A DNA stretch of 64,000 nucleotides from Georgenia wutianyii (GCF_006349365.1 NZ_CP040899.1:1426001-1490000), one strand, 5' to 3'. Positions 52,671 to 62,317 are shown, numbered from the stretch's first letter. Notes: generated by a model from the letters alone, not told the origin. Translations and numbers: made by a program.

Positions 52671-53448
52671 GCGCGTCCTCCTCGTCCGCGTCGGTGCGCC
52701 GGCGCGACGGGCGGGCCGGCTGGGCCGGCGCGCTGCCCTCGGCCGCCTCCCGCCGGGCCAGGACGACGAACCCGACGAGCGTGCCCACGGCGAACACCCA
52801 CCACTGGAACGCGTAGGACAGGTGGGATCCCGGCGTCGTCCCAGGGCGCGGGAAGGCGTGCAGGCCGGCGGGCGCCGCCCCGTCCTCGCTCGTCGCCATG
52901 ACGTACCCGTCGAGCAGGTCCGCGCCCTCGACGCCCGCGGCGGCGGCGACCGTCGCCGGGTCGATGCTGTACACCTGCCCCTCCGGGGCGGTCCGCGCGT
53001 CCGGGCTCTCCGCCTGGCGCACGCGCCCGACGAGGTCGACCTCGCCCGCCGGGTACGGGGGCGGGACCGGGGCACCGTCACCGAGGGGCAGCCAGCCGCG
53101 GTCGACGACGACGAGGCCGCCGTCGTCGGTGCGCAGCAGGGCGAGGACGCGGGCCGCAGCGTTCCCGTCGACGGGACGGTTGCGCACCGTCACCTGCTCC
53201 CCGACGTAGCTGCCCTCCAGGGCCACGCTGCGCCAGACGGCGTCGGCGGGGACCGCGCCGTCGGCCACGTCCGCGAGGGGGGCCGTGTGCAGGTCGTAGT
53301 TCGTCGTCACGAGGTCGTTCGCGGCGGCGCGGGTCTCGTGCCGGTCGAGCTGCCAGCGTCCCAGGAGGACGCACGCCGTGGCGACGACGACGGCGATCGC
53401 CGCCACCCCGAGCCAGCGGCGCGTGCGCAGGAAGGCCCAGCGGCTCAT
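52627..53448 (-). CDS. SURF1 family cytochrome oxidase assembly protein
   Basis: 273 residues with two membrane helices, one at the N-terminus (WLGVAAIAVVVATACVLLGRWQ) and one near residue 215 (YAFQWWVFAVGTLVGFVVL); VVVDRGWLPL and HLSYAFQWW are the family signatures. Assists heme insertion into cytochrome c oxidase. A charged 45-residue C-terminal tail is extra. ATG overlaps the preceding stop. Confidence 0.93.
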   Translation of the reverse strand: MSRWAFLRTRRWLGVAAIAVVVATACVLLGRWQLDRHETRAAANDLVTTNYDLHTAPLADVADGAVPADAVWRSVALEGSYVGEQVTVRNRPVDGNAAARVLALLRTDDGGLVVVDRGWLPLGDGAPVPPPYPAGEVDLVGRVRQAESPDARTAPEGQVYSIDPATVAAAAGVEGADLLDGYVMATSEDGAAPAGLHAFPRPGTTPGSHLSYAFQWWVFAVGTLVGFVVLARREAAEGSAPAQPARPSRRRTDADEEDALIEAQLRQGPPVGP

Positions 53449-53666
53449 GTCTCGCTGACCGGCACGACCTCACGCAGGAAGGAGCGCTTCCCGAGGAAGG
53501 TCTCGAGGTGCTCGCGGTGCCCGTCGCAGGCCAGCCACGTCTTGCGGCGGTCCTCGGTGTGCAGCTTGGGGTTGTTCCACAGCAGGGCCCACCGAGCGGT
53601 CTCGCGGCAGCCCTTGGCGCTGCACACCCGCTCGTCCGGGCCCTCGGACGCGGCGAACGCGCTCAC
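53445..53666 (-). CDS. Small conserved zinc-finger-like protein
   Basis: 73 residues from GTG 53666. Cys15, Cys20, Cys47 and His50 (C-x4-C ... C-x2-H) could bind a metal. WALLWNNPKLHTEDRRKTWLA is strongly conserved-looking. It is a frequent actinobacterial neighbour of SURF1; role unknown. Overlaps genes on both sides by four bases. Confidence 0.8.
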   Translation of the reverse strand: MSAFAASEGPDERVCSAKGCRETARWALLWNNPKLHTEDRRKTWLACDGHREHLETFLGKRSFLREVVPVSET

Positions 53667-53989
53667 CTCAGGTAGCCACCTCTCAGGTCGACGGGCGGGA
53701 AGGTCCGGCGGGGTGCCCCGACCTCCGGCGCGCCCGGTGTCCCGATCAGGGTATCGGCTTCCTTCGGGCGCTCGGTCCCGGCGTTGGCGAGGACGACCGC
53801 GACGTACGGAACGAAGATCGCTCCCGCGGCCATGACCCAGCGCAGCCACCCCTCGGTGAAGTAGATCCCCACGAAGCAGCCCGTGCGGATCGACATCGAG
53901 ATGAGGTAGCGGACGGCGCGCCCGTGGACGTCCTCGCTCAGCGACCTCCGCGCCGAGGTGATCGCGTGGACGCGGGCCTTCCTGCTCAC
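53663..53989 (-). CDS. DUF3099 family membrane protein
   Basis: 108 residues: HAITSARRSLSEDVHGRAVR is the family motif, then two membrane helices (ISMSIRTGCFVGIYF; RWVMAAGAIFVPYVAVVL). Function unknown. The GTG at 53989 lies six bases after a TACCCT box (minus strand, 53996-54001), so the operon 53989-52627 probably begins leaderless. Confidence 0.85.
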   Translation of the reverse strand: MSRKARVHAITSARRSLSEDVHGRAVRYLISMSIRTGCFVGIYFTEGWLRWVMAAGAIFVPYVAVVLANAGTERPKEADTLIGTPGAPEVGAPRRTFPPVDLRGGYLR

Positions 53990-53995
53990 TTGGCA

Positions 53996-54001
53996 AGGGT
54001 A
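53996..54001 (-). promoter_or_regulatory. Candidate -10 box, leaderless DUF3099/SURF1 operon
   Basis: TACCCT on the minus strand, six bases from the GTG at 53989. Confidence 0.45.
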
Positions 54002-54071
54002 GTCCTCGGACGCCTCCGCCGCTCCGGTGCTCCGGTCGGCTACCGTTCGACCGGGACACGGAGGAGGACAC

Positions 54072-54788
54072 ATGAACGACACCGAGCCACGCAGCGTGCT
54101 CGTCACCGGCGCCAGCCGGGGGATCGGCCGCGCCGTCGCCGAGGCGTTCGTCGCCGCGGGGGACCGCGTCGCGACGATCCACCGGGGCGGCGACCTGCCC
54201 GACGGTGTGCTCGGCGTGCGCGGCGACATGCGTGACACCGCCGCCGTCGACGCCGCGATCAGCGAGATCGAGGAGGCGCACGGCCTCGTCGAGGTGCTCG
54301 TCGCCAACGCCGGGATGACCCGCGACCAGCTCCTCATGCGGATGAGCGACGAGGAGTTCGAGGAGGTCCTCGACGTCAACCTCACCGGGGTCTTCCGCTG
54401 CGTGCGGCGCGTGTCCAAGGGCATGATCCGCAAGCGCGGCGGGCGGATCGTCCTCATGGGCTCGGTCGTCGGGATGTACGGCAACGCCGGCCAGGTGAAC
54501 TACTCCGCGACGAAGGCGGGGCTCATCGGCATGGCGCGGTCCATCACCCGCGAGCTCGGCTCGCGCAACATCACCGCCAACGTCATCGCCCCCGGCTTCA
54601 TCGACACCGACATGACCCGGGCGCTGCCCGACGCGCAGCAGGAGAAGCTGCGCGCCGCCATCCCCGCCGGCCGCTTCGGCGACGTCTCCGACATCGTCGG
54701 GGCCGTGCAGTACCTCGCCTCGCCCGCCGCCGCCTACGTCTCCGGGGCCGTCATCCCCGTCGACGGCGGACTCGGCATGGGCCACTGA
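54072..54788 (+). CDS. fabG: FabG, 3-oxoacyl-ACP reductase
   Basis: 238 residues. TGASRGIGRAV binds NADPH; catalytic Ser in LMGSVVGMYG and Tyr-x3-Lys in NYSATKAG; ends IPVDGGLGMGH. Second step of the fatty acid elongation cycle. GGAGGA precedes the ATG at 54072. Linked to the enoyl reductase 23 bases downstream, as mabA-inhA in mycobacteria. Confidence 0.95.
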   Translation: MNDTEPRSVLVTGASRGIGRAVAEAFVAAGDRVATIHRGGDLPDGVLGVRGDMRDTAAVDAAISEIEEAHGLVEVLVANAGMTRDQLLMRMSDEEFEEVLDVNLTGVFRCVRRVSKGMIRKRGGRIVLMGSVVGMYGNAGQVNYSATKAGLIGMARSITRELGSRNITANVIAPGFIDTDMTRALPDAQQEKLRAAIPAGRFGDVSDIVGAVQYLASPAAAYVSGAVIPVDGGLGMGH

Positions 54789-54811
54789 CCCCCGACAAGG
54801 AGACACACACC

Positions 54812-55579
54812 ATGGGCCTTCTCGACGGCAAGACGCTGCTCGTCACCGGCGTGCTCAAGGACAACTCGATCGCCTTCCACGTCGCGCGCCTCGCCCAGGA
54901 GGAGGGCGCGACCGTCATCCTCACCTCCTTCGGCCGCCAGCTGCGCCTCACCCAGGTGACCGCCCGGCGCCTGCCGGTCGAGGCGCCCGTCGTCGAGCTC
55001 GACGTCACGAGCTCCGAGGACCTCGCCGCGCTGGCCGAGCGGGTGCGTGAGCACACCGACCACCTCGACGGCGTCGTCCACTCCATCGGCTTCGCGCCCC
55101 AGTCGGTCATGGGCGGCAACTTCCTCGCGGGGGAGTGGGCCGACGTCGCCACGGCGATGGAGGTCTCGGCGTTCTCCCTCAAGTCCCTGGCGGTGGCGAC
55201 GCAGCCGCTGCTCACCCGGGGCGCGGGGATCGTCGGCCTCACCTTCGACGCGTCCTTCGCGTGGCCGGTGTACGACTGGATGGGCGTGGCCAAGGCCGCG
55301 TTCGAGTCCACGGCGCGCTACCTCGCCCGTGACCTCGGCCCCGAGGGGATCCGCGTCAACCTCGTCTCCGCCGGCCCGATCCGCACGACCGCCGCCACCT
55401 CCATCCCCGGCTTCGAGCAGATGGAGAGCGTCTGGGCCGAGCGCGCGCCGCTCGGCTGGGACGTCAAGGACGCAGAGCCGACCGCCCGGGCCGTCGTCGC
55501 GCTGTGCTCGGACTGGTTCCCCGCGACGACCGCGGAGATCGTCCACGTCGACGGCGGCGTCCACGCGATGGGGCAGTAG
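54812..55579 (+). CDS. inhA: Enoyl-ACP reductase, InhA/FabI type
   Basis: 255 residues. LLVTGVLKDNSIAFHVARLA and SIGFAPQSVMGGNF fit InhA; catalytic Tyr, Met and Lys are in YDWMGVAKAAF, spaced as Tyr158, Met161 and Lys165 of InhA. NADH-dependent last step of elongation. AAGGAGA precedes the ATG. Confidence 0.94.
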   Translation: MGLLDGKTLLVTGVLKDNSIAFHVARLAQEEGATVILTSFGRQLRLTQVTARRLPVEAPVVELDVTSSEDLAALAERVREHTDHLDGVVHSIGFAPQSVMGGNFLAGEWADVATAMEVSAFSLKSLAVATQPLLTRGAGIVGLTFDASFAWPVYDWMGVAKAAFESTARYLARDLGPEGIRVNLVSAGPIRTTAATSIPGFEQMESVWAERAPLGWDVKDAEPTARAVVALCSDWFPATTAEIVHVDGGVHAMGQ

Positions 55580-56086
55580 GTGACGGGCCGCACGCTCGTG
55601 CTGCTGCGCCACGCGCACGCCGAGCCGGAGACCAGCCTCGGCGACGCGCGGCGCACGCTGTCCGCCCACGGCCGGCGCCAGGCGGCGGCCCTCGGTCCGG
55701 TCCTCGCCGAGCAGCTGGGCCACGTCGACGTCGCGCTCGTCTCGAGCGCGCTGCGCACGACCGAGACCTACAAGCTCGTCGCGAGCGGCCTGCCGGAGGC
55801 ACCCGCCGCGGACGTGCGCGAGGAGCTCTACGCGGCCGGCCCTCGCGAGGTGCTCGCGCTCCTCGCGGAGGTCCCCGAGGACGTGGAGCAGGTGCTCGTC
55901 GTCGGCCACGAGCCGACGATCTCCTCCCTCGCGCACCTCCTCGACGGTGAGCGCAGCGCCCTGGCCGAGATGCTGTTCCTGGGGATCAGCACCGCCAACG
56001 CCGCCGTCCTCGAGGTGCCGGTGCCGTGGGCGGACCTCGACCGCTCGACGGCCCGCCTCGTCAGGATCCTGCGTCCCGAGCCCTGA
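55580..56086 (+). CDS. SixA-type histidine phosphatase
   Basis: 168 residues from a GTG right after the inhA stop. VLLRHAHAEP is the RHx phosphatase motif and VGHEPTISSL holds the second His. A small histidine phosphatase; in E. coli SixA dephosphorylates PtsN-relay or ArcB proteins, the substrate here is unknown. Spacing implies co-transcription with fabG-inhA. Confidence 0.9.
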   Translation: MTGRTLVLLRHAHAEPETSLGDARRTLSAHGRRQAAALGPVLAEQLGHVDVALVSSALRTTETYKLVASGLPEAPAADVREELYAAGPREVLALLAEVPEDVEQVLVVGHEPTISSLAHLLDGERSALAEMLFLGISTANAAVLEVPVPWADLDRSTARLVRILRPEP

Positions 56087-56195
56087 GCGCGGCCCCCGGC
56101 GGGATGTGCGCGCCGGTCCCGCGGAGGGACTGCTGATCGACACCTGTCCCGGCGTGTCGCCCCGTGTCTCCGACTTCGCGCAGACCGTCGGCCCG

Positions 56196-57068
56196 CTAGG
56201 AGGACGGTGTGTCCGCGAGGAAGTCGCTCAGCACCCGTGCGAGGTGGTCGGGGACGTGCTCGGCCATGTGGTGCCCGGACTCGATGCCGTGCCCGGTGAC
56301 GTGCTCGGCCCAGCTCCGCCAGATTGCCAGGACATCGCCGTACAGGTCCTCGAGGTCGTCCTGGAGGGACCACAGCACCAACAGTGGTTGCTGAACACGC
56401 CGCCCGGCCTCCCGGTCGGCGCGCTCGTGGCCGGCATCGACGGTCAGCCCGGCCCGGTAGTCCTCCACCATGCCCCGGACAACCTCCGGGTCGTGGATCG
56501 CAGCCCGCCACTCGGCGTAGTTCTCGGTCCCCATCGACCGTGGGTCGCCGCGGTACCAGGAGTCCGGGTCTGCGGTGATGACGCGCTCCGGCACCTCGGG
56601 CTGAGCGTAGAAGAACCAGTGCCACCACGCGGTCGCGAAGCGGGCATCGGCACGGTCGAGGTGCTCGCTGATGGGCAAGCTGTCCAGCAGGGCGGCCCGG
56701 GTAACCCGGTCGGGGTGGTCCAAGGCCATCCGCAGGGCGACGTAGCTGCCACGGTCGTGCCCGACGACGGCGAACCGCCCGTGCCCGAGCCGCTCCATCG
56801 CGGCCACCAGGTGCCGGGCACTGGCCCTCTTGGAGTGTGCCGCGTGGTCCGGCGCTGGTGGGGGCTTCCCGGACCGGCCGTAGCCGGGGAGGTCGGCGCA
56901 GACGACGGAGAATCCCTGCTCGACCAGCAGCGGCGCGACCAGGTGCCAGGTGGCGGAGGTACGGGGATGGCCGTGCAGCAGGAGGACGGCCGGACCGTCA
57001 CCGCCGTGGCGCACGAACAGGTCCAGCCCGGCGGCCTCGACCAGCTCAGCGCGGAACCCCTCGAACAC
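56196..57068 (-). CDS. Alpha/beta hydrolase, fluoroacetate-dehalogenase-like
   Basis: 290 residues from GTG 57068. Close in pattern to haloacetate dehalogenases: HGHPRTSATWH, nucleophile Asp105 in GHDRGSY, acidic Asp in LLDSLP, HWFFYAQP, VEDYRAG and His266 in ESGHHM. Of the two Arg that hold the substrate carboxylate in the rhodopseudomonad enzyme, the first is kept (106) and the second is Tyr109, so activity may be epoxide or ester hydrolysis instead. No linked genes suggest a pathway. A CAGGGT box ends six bases before the start. Confidence 0.82.
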   Translation of the reverse strand: MFEGFRAELVEAAGLDLFVRHGGDGPAVLLLHGHPRTSATWHLVAPLLVEQGFSVVCADLPGYGRSGKPPPAPDHAAHSKRASARHLVAAMERLGHGRFAVVGHDRGSYVALRMALDHPDRVTRAALLDSLPISEHLDRADARFATAWWHWFFYAQPEVPERVITADPDSWYRGDPRSMGTENYAEWRAAIHDPEVVRGMVEDYRAGLTVDAGHERADREAGRRVQQPLLVLWSLQDDLEDLYGDVLAIWRSWAEHVTGHGIESGHHMAEHVPDHLARVLSDFLADTPSS

Positions 57069-57141
57069 GCCAACACCCTGGCCCGCACCCGTCAGCTGTG
57101 CAACAGGCCGCGAGGGCTGCGCGGCCTGGGAGCGCCGGGCC

Positions 57142-58032
57142 TCAGCCGCCGAGGAGGCCGAGCACCGCGTCGAGGCGCGGGAAGGTGACGGCCGCGCGCG
57201 CCTGCTCCTGCACCACGGGCTTGGCGCAGTAGGCGACGCCGAGGCCGGCGGCGGCAAGCATGTCGAGGTCGTTCGCCCCGTCCCCGACGGCGACGACGCG
57301 GGCGAGCGGCACGCCGTCGGCCTGCGCCCACGCGCGCAGGTGGCGCTCCTTGGCCGCCCGGTCGACGACCGGCCCGGTCGTGCGGCCCGTGAGCCGTCCG
57401 CCGTCGACCTCGAGCCGGTTCGCCTCGACGTGGTCGATGCCGAGCTCCGCGGCCAGCGGGCCGACGACCTCGAGGAAGCCTCCCGACACGAGCCCGACCC
57501 GCCCGCCGCGCTCCTGCACGGCGGCGACGAGCTCGCGCGCACCGGCCGACAGCTCGACGGCGGCGCGCACCTCCTCGAGCACCGCGACGTCCAGCCCGGC
57601 GAGGGTCGCCACCCGCTCCCGCAGGCTGGCGGCGAAGTCGAGCTCCCCGCGCATCGCCCGCTCGGTGACCTCGGCGACCTGCTCGCGGGTGCCGGCGTGC
57701 TCGGCGAGCAGCTCGATGACCTCGGCGGTGATGAGCGTGGAGTCGACGTCCATGACGAGCAGCCCGACGCCGTCGGCGGCCAGCGGCCCGGCGCTCACCC
57801 CGACGTCCACGCCCAGCGCCGTCGCCGGGGCGCGCAGCTCGGCGGCCAGGGCGACGTCGACGTCGGCCGCGGCACCGGCCAGCGGCACCCCGGTGAGCGC
57901 CACCCCGGACCAGCCGGGACGGGAGGTGTCGGAGGCGAGGACGTCGCCGGCGACCGTGCCGAGCAGCGCTCTCGCGTGCTCGACGAGGGACGGCGGGACG
58001 GGGCGGGCGGAGACGAGACCGATACGGATCAC
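57142..58032 (-). CDS. serB: SerB, phosphoserine phosphatase
   Basis: 296 residues from GTG 58032. HAD motifs: LLVMDVDSTLI, LVSGGFLEVV and VAVGDGANDLDM; the first 90 residues are an ACT-like domain, weakly conserved. Last step of serine synthesis. A TAGCCT box (minus strand 58040-58045) ends seven bases before the start. Confidence 0.94.
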   Translation of the reverse strand: MIRIGLVSARPVPPSLVEHARALLGTVAGDVLASDTSRPGWSGVALTGVPLAGAAADVDVALAAELRAPATALGVDVGVSAGPLAADGVGLLVMDVDSTLITAEVIELLAEHAGTREQVAEVTERAMRGELDFAASLRERVATLAGLDVAVLEEVRAAVELSAGARELVAAVQERGGRVGLVSGGFLEVVGPLAAELGIDHVEANRLEVDGGRLTGRTTGPVVDRAAKERHLRAWAQADGVPLARVVAVGDGANDLDMLAAAGLGVAYCAKPVVQEQARAAVTFPRLDAVLGLLGG

Positions 58033-58039
58033 GCGCCAC

Positions 58040-58045
58040 AGGCTA
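58040..58045 (-). promoter_or_regulatory. Candidate -10 box, leaderless serB
   Basis: TAGCCT on the minus strand, seven bases from the GTG at 58032. Confidence 0.45.
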
Positions 58046-58076
58046 CGGCGAACCGCACCCCGCCCGCGCCCGTGCC

Positions 58077-59333
58077 TCACCGCCGGACGGTGGCCCCCTT
58101 CGGCACGACGGTGATGCCCGACTCGGTGACGACGAACCCGCGCTCGAGGTCGCGCTCGAGGTCCACGCCCACCTGGGCGCCGTCGGCGATCCGCACGTTC
58201 TTGTCGATGATCGCCCGGTGGACGACGGCGTTGCGCCCGACGTCGACGTTGTCGAAGACCACCGAGTCGCGCACCGAGGACCACGAGTTGATCTTCGTCC
58301 CGGGGGAGATCACCGAGCCCATGACCTCACCGCCGGAGACGATGACGCCGGGGGAGACGAGGGAGTCCAGAGCGTGCCCGAGGCGCTCCCGGTGGCCGTA
58401 GACGAACTTCGCCGGCGGCAGCCCGGCGTTGCCGGTGAACAGCGGCCAGTCCTGGTTGTAGAGGTTGAACACCGGGGAGACCGAGATGAGGTCCTGGTGG
58501 GCGTCGTAGTACGCGTCGATGTTCCCCACGTCGCGCCAGTAGCCGTGGTCCCGCTCGGACACGCCGGGCACGAGGTTGTCCTTGAAGTCGTAGACGCCGG
58601 CCTGGCCGCGCTCGACGAACCACGGCACGAGGCTGCCGCCCATGTCGTGCGCGGAACCCTGGTCCTCCGCGTCCACCCGCAGGGCCTCGATGAGCGCGTC
58701 GGTCGACAGGACGTAGTTGCCCATCGAGGCGAGCACCTCGCCCGGGGAGTCGGGCAGGCCCTCGGGGTCCTGCGGCTTCTCGAGGAACGCCCGGATCCGG
58801 CGCGGGTCGGCCGGGTCGACGTCGATGACGCCGAGCTGGTCGGCCAGGGCGATCGGCTGGCGGATGCCCGCGACCGTCATCGCGGCCCCCGAGTCGATGT
58901 GCTGCTCCACCATCTGGGAGAAGTCCATGCGGTAGATGTTGTCCGCACCGACGATGACGACGATGTCGGGCTGCTCGTCGTCGATGAGGTTGAGCGACTG
59001 GTAGATCGCGTCGGCGCTGCCGAGGAACCAGTGCTTGCCCACCCGCTGCTGCGCCGGCACCGGCGCCACGTAGTTGCCGAGGTGGGTCGACAGCCGCCAC
59101 GTCTTGGAGATGTGGCGGTCCAGGCTGTGCGACTTGTACTGCGTGAGGACGACCACACGCAGGTAGCCGGAGTTGACGATGTTCGACAGGGCGAAGTCGA
59201 TGAGCCGGTAGATCCCGCCGAACGGGACTGCGGGCTTGGCCCGCTCCTCGGTGAGGGGCATGAGTCGTTTGCCCTCACCTCCGGCGAGGACGATCGCGAG
59301 GACACGGGGCGAGTGGGGGCGCCGAGGGGACAT
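58077..59333 (-). CDS. glgC: GlgC, glucose-1-phosphate adenylyltransferase
   Basis: 418 residues from ATG 59333. [30 protein letters not shown] and FLEKPQ are the nucleotidyltransferase motifs; a left-handed beta-helix ends the protein. Makes ADP-glucose for glycogen or maltose-1-phosphate synthesis. Divergent from glgA, 70 bases apart. TAGAGT on the minus strand (59341-59346) lies seven bases before the start. Confidence 0.96.
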   Translation of the reverse strand: MSPRRPHSPRVLAIVLAGGEGKRLMPLTEERAKPAVPFGGIYRLIDFALSNIVNSGYLRVVVLTQYKSHSLDRHISKTWRLSTHLGNYVAPVPAQQRVGKHWFLGSADAIYQSLNLIDDEQPDIVVIVGADNIYRMDFSQMVEQHIDSGAAMTVAGIRQPIALADQLGVIDVDPADPRRIRAFLEKPQDPEGLPDSPGEVLASMGNYVLSTDALIEALRVDAEDQGSAHDMGGSLVPWFVERGQAGVYDFKDNLVPGVSERDHGYWRDVGNIDAYYDAHQDLISVSPVFNLYNQDWPLFTGNAGLPPAKFVYGHRERLGHALDSLVSPGVIVSGGEVMGSVISPGTKINSWSSVRDSVVFDNVDVGRNAVVHRAIIDKNVRIADGAQVGVDLERDLERGFVVTESGITVVPKGATVRR

Positions 59334-59340
59334 GAGGCCG

Positions 59341-59346
59341 ACTCTA
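59341..59346 (-). promoter_or_regulatory. Candidate -10 box, leaderless glgC
   Basis: TAGAGT on the minus strand, seven bases before the ATG at 59333. Confidence 0.4.
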
Positions 59347-59403
59347 GGGCTGCTTAGATGGTCATGCAGACATTTGAGCCGTTGCCAGGCCGAGGAGGTC
59401 ACG

Positions 59404-60618
59404 ATGCGAGTCGACATGCTCACCCGGGAGTACCCCCCGCAGGTGTACGGCGGTGCCGGTGTCCACGTCACCGAGCTCGCCCGGGTGCTGGGCACCCGCG
59501 CGGACGTTCGTGTCCACTGCTTCGGCGGTCCTCGCGAGGACGCCGGGGACCAGGTGCGCGGCTACTCCGACGTCACCGAGCTCGCCGGCGCGAACCCCGC
59601 GCTGCAGACCTTCGGCGTGGACCTCGAGATGGCCGACGGCGTCCGTGGGACCGACATCGTCCACTCCCACACCTGGTACGCGAACCTCGCCGGGCACCTC
59701 GGCGGGCTGCTCCACGGCGTGCCGCACGTGCTCTCGGCGCACTCCCTCGAGCCGCTGCGCCCGTGGAAGGCCGAGCAGCTGGGCGGCGGCTACGCGCTGT
59801 CCTCCTGGGCCGAGCGCACCGCCTACGAGGGCGCGGACGGGATCATCGCGGTGAGCGCCGGCATGCGCGAGGACATCCTGCGCGTCTACCCGTCGGTGGA
59901 CCCGGAGAAGGTCGCCGTCATCCACAACGGCATCGACCTCACCGGCTGGCAGCGGCCCACGGGCGAGGAGGCGGAGCACGCCGAGCGGGTCGCCCGCAGC
60001 CACGGCATCGACCCGAGCCGCCCCGCCGTCGTCTTCGTCGGGCGCATCACCCGCCAGAAGGGCCTGCCGCACCTGCTGCGCGCCGCCCGCTCCCTGCCCG
60101 CGGACGTCCAGCTCGTCCTGTGCGCCGGCGCGCCGGACACCCCGGCCCTCGCGGCCGAGGTCCGGGCCGGCGTGGAGGAGCTGCGCGCGACCCGCTCGGG
60201 CGTGGTCTGGATCGACACCATGCTCCCGCGGCGCGACCTCATCGCGGTCCTCACCGCGTGCACCGTCTTCGTCTGCCCCTCGGTCTACGAGCCGCTCGGC
60301 ATCGTCAACCTCGAGGCGATGGCCGTGGGCCTGCCCGTCGTCGGCAGCGCGACCGGCGGCATCCCCGAGGTCGTGGACGACGGCGTCACCGGCGTCCTCG
60401 TCCCCATCGACCAGGTCTCCGACGGCACCGGCACCCCCGTGGACCCGGAGCGTTTCGAGGCGGACCTCGCCGCCGCGCTCACCGCCGTCGCCGGCGACGA
60501 GCAGCGCGCCCGCGAGATGGGCGCCGCGGGCCGTCGCCGCGCCGAGGAGCACTTCTCGTGGGAGGCGATCGCCGAGCGGACCCTGGAGTTCTACGCGAGC
60601 GTGCTCGCCCGCCGCTGA
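59404..60618 (+). CDS. glgA: GlgA/GlgM, GT4-type ADP-glucose glycosyltransferase
   Basis: 404 residues. [31 protein letters not shown] and [19 protein letters not shown] define a GT4 enzyme of the actinobacterial glycogen synthase group. The mycobacterial counterpart, also divergent from glgC, was shown to make maltose-1-phosphate (GlgM), so that product is possible here. GAGGAGGTC precedes the ATG at 59404. Confidence 0.92.
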   Translation: MRVDMLTREYPPQVYGGAGVHVTELARVLGTRADVRVHCFGGPREDAGDQVRGYSDVTELAGANPALQTFGVDLEMADGVRGTDIVHSHTWYANLAGHLGGLLHGVPHVLSAHSLEPLRPWKAEQLGGGYALSSWAERTAYEGADGIIAVSAGMREDILRVYPSVDPEKVAVIHNGIDLTGWQRPTGEEAEHAERVARSHGIDPSRPAVVFVGRITRQKGLPHLLRAARSLPADVQLVLCAGAPDTPALAAEVRAGVEELRATRSGVVWIDTMLPRRDLIAVLTACTVFVCPSVYEPLGIVNLEAMAVGLPVVGSATGGIPEVVDDGVTGVLVPIDQVSDGTGTPVDPERFEADLAAALTAVAGDEQRAREMGAAGRRRAEEHFSWEAIAERTLEFYASVLARR

Positions 60619-60622
60619 CACG

Positions 60623-61444
60623 TCAGCGGGCGCGGACCACGCCCCCGGAGACGTGGCTGACGCTCGCCGCGGCGAGCGCCCGCCGGGCCGTGTGCTCCAG
60701 GCCGCGCAGCACCTCGGCGCGTGCCGCTCCCTGCCGGGCCAGCACCGCGCCGCCGTCGTCCTCCAGCGCGAGCTGGACGATCGACAGCAGCCGCGCCGCC
60801 CGGACGAGCACCTCGACCCGCGCCGGCTCCAGGCCGGGCGGCAGCAGGTCGGTGGACAGGTCGTCGTGGAGCAGGTGCGCCGCCTGGCGCGCCACGTCCG
60901 GCCGCCAGCTCGCGAGGTCGAGGGCCTCGAGCGCCTCACCGGCCGTGACGAGGGCCTTGGCGATCTCCTGGCGCGCCTGGCGCAGCGAGCCGACGAGGCC
61001 GAGCAGCGTCGGCACCGGGCGCTCGGCGAACGGGAAGGGGTGGAGCACCCAGCGCACGAGGGTGCCGGGCTCGAGGTCGCTGCCGAAGGACTCGACGTGC
61101 GGCACGACCGCCCACGAGCCGCCCTCGGTGCGGATGAGCAGGCACTGCCCGGCGTCGACGGCGTCGAGCAGCGCCACCCCGGGCAGGCCGGTGACGTGCC
61201 CGGGCACGGGCAGGACGGCGCCGACGTCGGTGACGCCCTGCCCCACGATCCGCCCGACCATCTCCCGCAGCGAGCGGACCGCGCCGTCGGGCCGGTCCAT
61301 GACGTGGGTGTCGGAGCCTGCGACGGCCCGCAGGGCCGCCTCCATGAGCTGGTCGGGCACCTCACCGCTGCGTTCACCCGCGATGGTCACCGGAGGGAGC
61401 CAGAGTGCGGCGAGGACGGCGTGGGGGAGGACGAGTTCGGGCAC
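60623..61444 (-). CDS. Conserved-looking protein of unknown function
   Basis: 273 residues from GTG 61444. Not recognised. First half mixed alpha/beta (VVPHVESFGSDLEPGTLVRWVL); second half largely helical (LVGSLRQARQEIAKALVTAGEAL, VEVLVRAARLLSIVQLAL). No signal peptide, membrane segment or motif. TACCGT on the minus strand ends six bases before the start. Converges on glgA with four bases between stops. Confidence 0.75.
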   Translation of the reverse strand: MPELVLPHAVLAALWLPPVTIAGERSGEVPDQLMEAALRAVAGSDTHVMDRPDGAVRSLREMVGRIVGQGVTDVGAVLPVPGHVTGLPGVALLDAVDAGQCLLIRTEGGSWAVVPHVESFGSDLEPGTLVRWVLHPFPFAERPVPTLLGLVGSLRQARQEIAKALVTAGEALEALDLASWRPDVARQAAHLLHDDLSTDLLPPGLEPARVEVLVRAARLLSIVQLALEDDGGAVLARQGAARAEVLRGLEHTARRALAAASVSHVSGGVVRAR

Positions 61445-61450
61445 GCCCCC

Positions 61451-61487
61451 ACGGTAGACGCCCGGCGGGGGACGTGGCGGATAGGCT
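61451..61487. promoter_or_regulatory. Divergent leaderless promoter pair
   Basis: Minus strand TACCGT (61451-61456) serves 61444; plus strand TAGGCT (61482-61487) ends six bases before ATG 61494. Only 49 bases separate the two start codons, so the -35 regions must overlap. Confidence 0.45.
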
Positions 61488-61493
61488 CGGAGC

Positions 61494-62282
61494 ATGAGCA
61501 ATGTGCTGCGCCTGGCGGACGTGACCCTGCGACGAGGAGCGAAGACGATCCTCGACGGCGTGGACTGGTCGGTGGACGACGGCCAGCGCTGGGTGGTGCT
61601 CGGCCCCAACGGCGCGGGCAAGACGACCGTGCTCCAGCTGGCCGCCGCGCGGATGTTCCCCACCGAGGGCTCCGTGGAGATCCTCGGCGACCGCCTCGGC
61701 ACCGTCGACACCTCCGAGCTGCGCACCCGCATCGGCCTCGCCTCCGCGGCCCTCGCCGACCGGATCCCCGGGCGGGAGCGGGTGCTCGACGTCGTCCTCA
61801 CCGCCTCCTACGGCGTCACCGGCCGCTGGCGGGAGAGCTACGACGAGTACGACACCTCCCGCGCCCGCGACCTGCTCGCCGCCTTCGCCGTCGACCAGCT
61901 CGTCGACCGCCACTTCGGCTCGCTGAGCGAGGGCGAGCGCAAGCGCGTGCAGATCGCCCGCGCCCTCATGGCCGACCCCGAGCTGCTCCTCCTCGACGAG
62001 CCCGCCGCAGGGCTGGACCTCGGGGGCCGCGAGGAGCTCGTCGCGGCGCTCTCCGAGCTCGCGGGCGACCGGCGCTCACCCGTCATCGTCCTCGTCACCC
62101 ACCACGTCGAGGAGATCCCGCCGGGCTTCGGCCACGCGCTGCTCCTGCGCTCGGGCACCGTCGAGGCGGCCGGACCGCTCGAGGAGGTCCTCACCCCGCA
62201 GCACCTCTCGCGCACCTTCGGCCTCGACCTCGAGGTCGAGCGGCACCGTGGGCGCTGGAGCGCCCGCGCGGCCGGTCGCTGA
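61494..62282 (+). CDS. Stand-alone ABC ATPase (YlmA-like)
   Basis: 262 residues: Walker A GPNGAGKTTV, signature LSEGERKRVQIARAL (Glu in place of the second Gly), Walker B LLLLDEPAAGLDL, and switch His in VTHHVEEI. No permease gene adjoins it. Similar single-domain ATPases exist widely with no known partner. Probably leaderless. Confidence 0.88.
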   Translation: MSNVLRLADVTLRRGAKTILDGVDWSVDDGQRWVVLGPNGAGKTTVLQLAAARMFPTEGSVEILGDRLGTVDTSELRTRIGLASAALADRIPGRERVLDVVLTASYGVTGRWRESYDEYDTSRARDLLAAFAVDQLVDRHFGSLSEGERKRVQIARALMADPELLLLDEPAAGLDLGGREELVAALSELAGDRRSPVIVLVTHHVEEIPPGFGHALLLRSGTVEAAGPLEEVLTPQHLSRTFGLDLEVERHRGRWSARAAGR

Positions 62283-62317
62283 GCCGGAAGTCCGGCCCGG
62301 GGACCCGCCCCGGTCGG

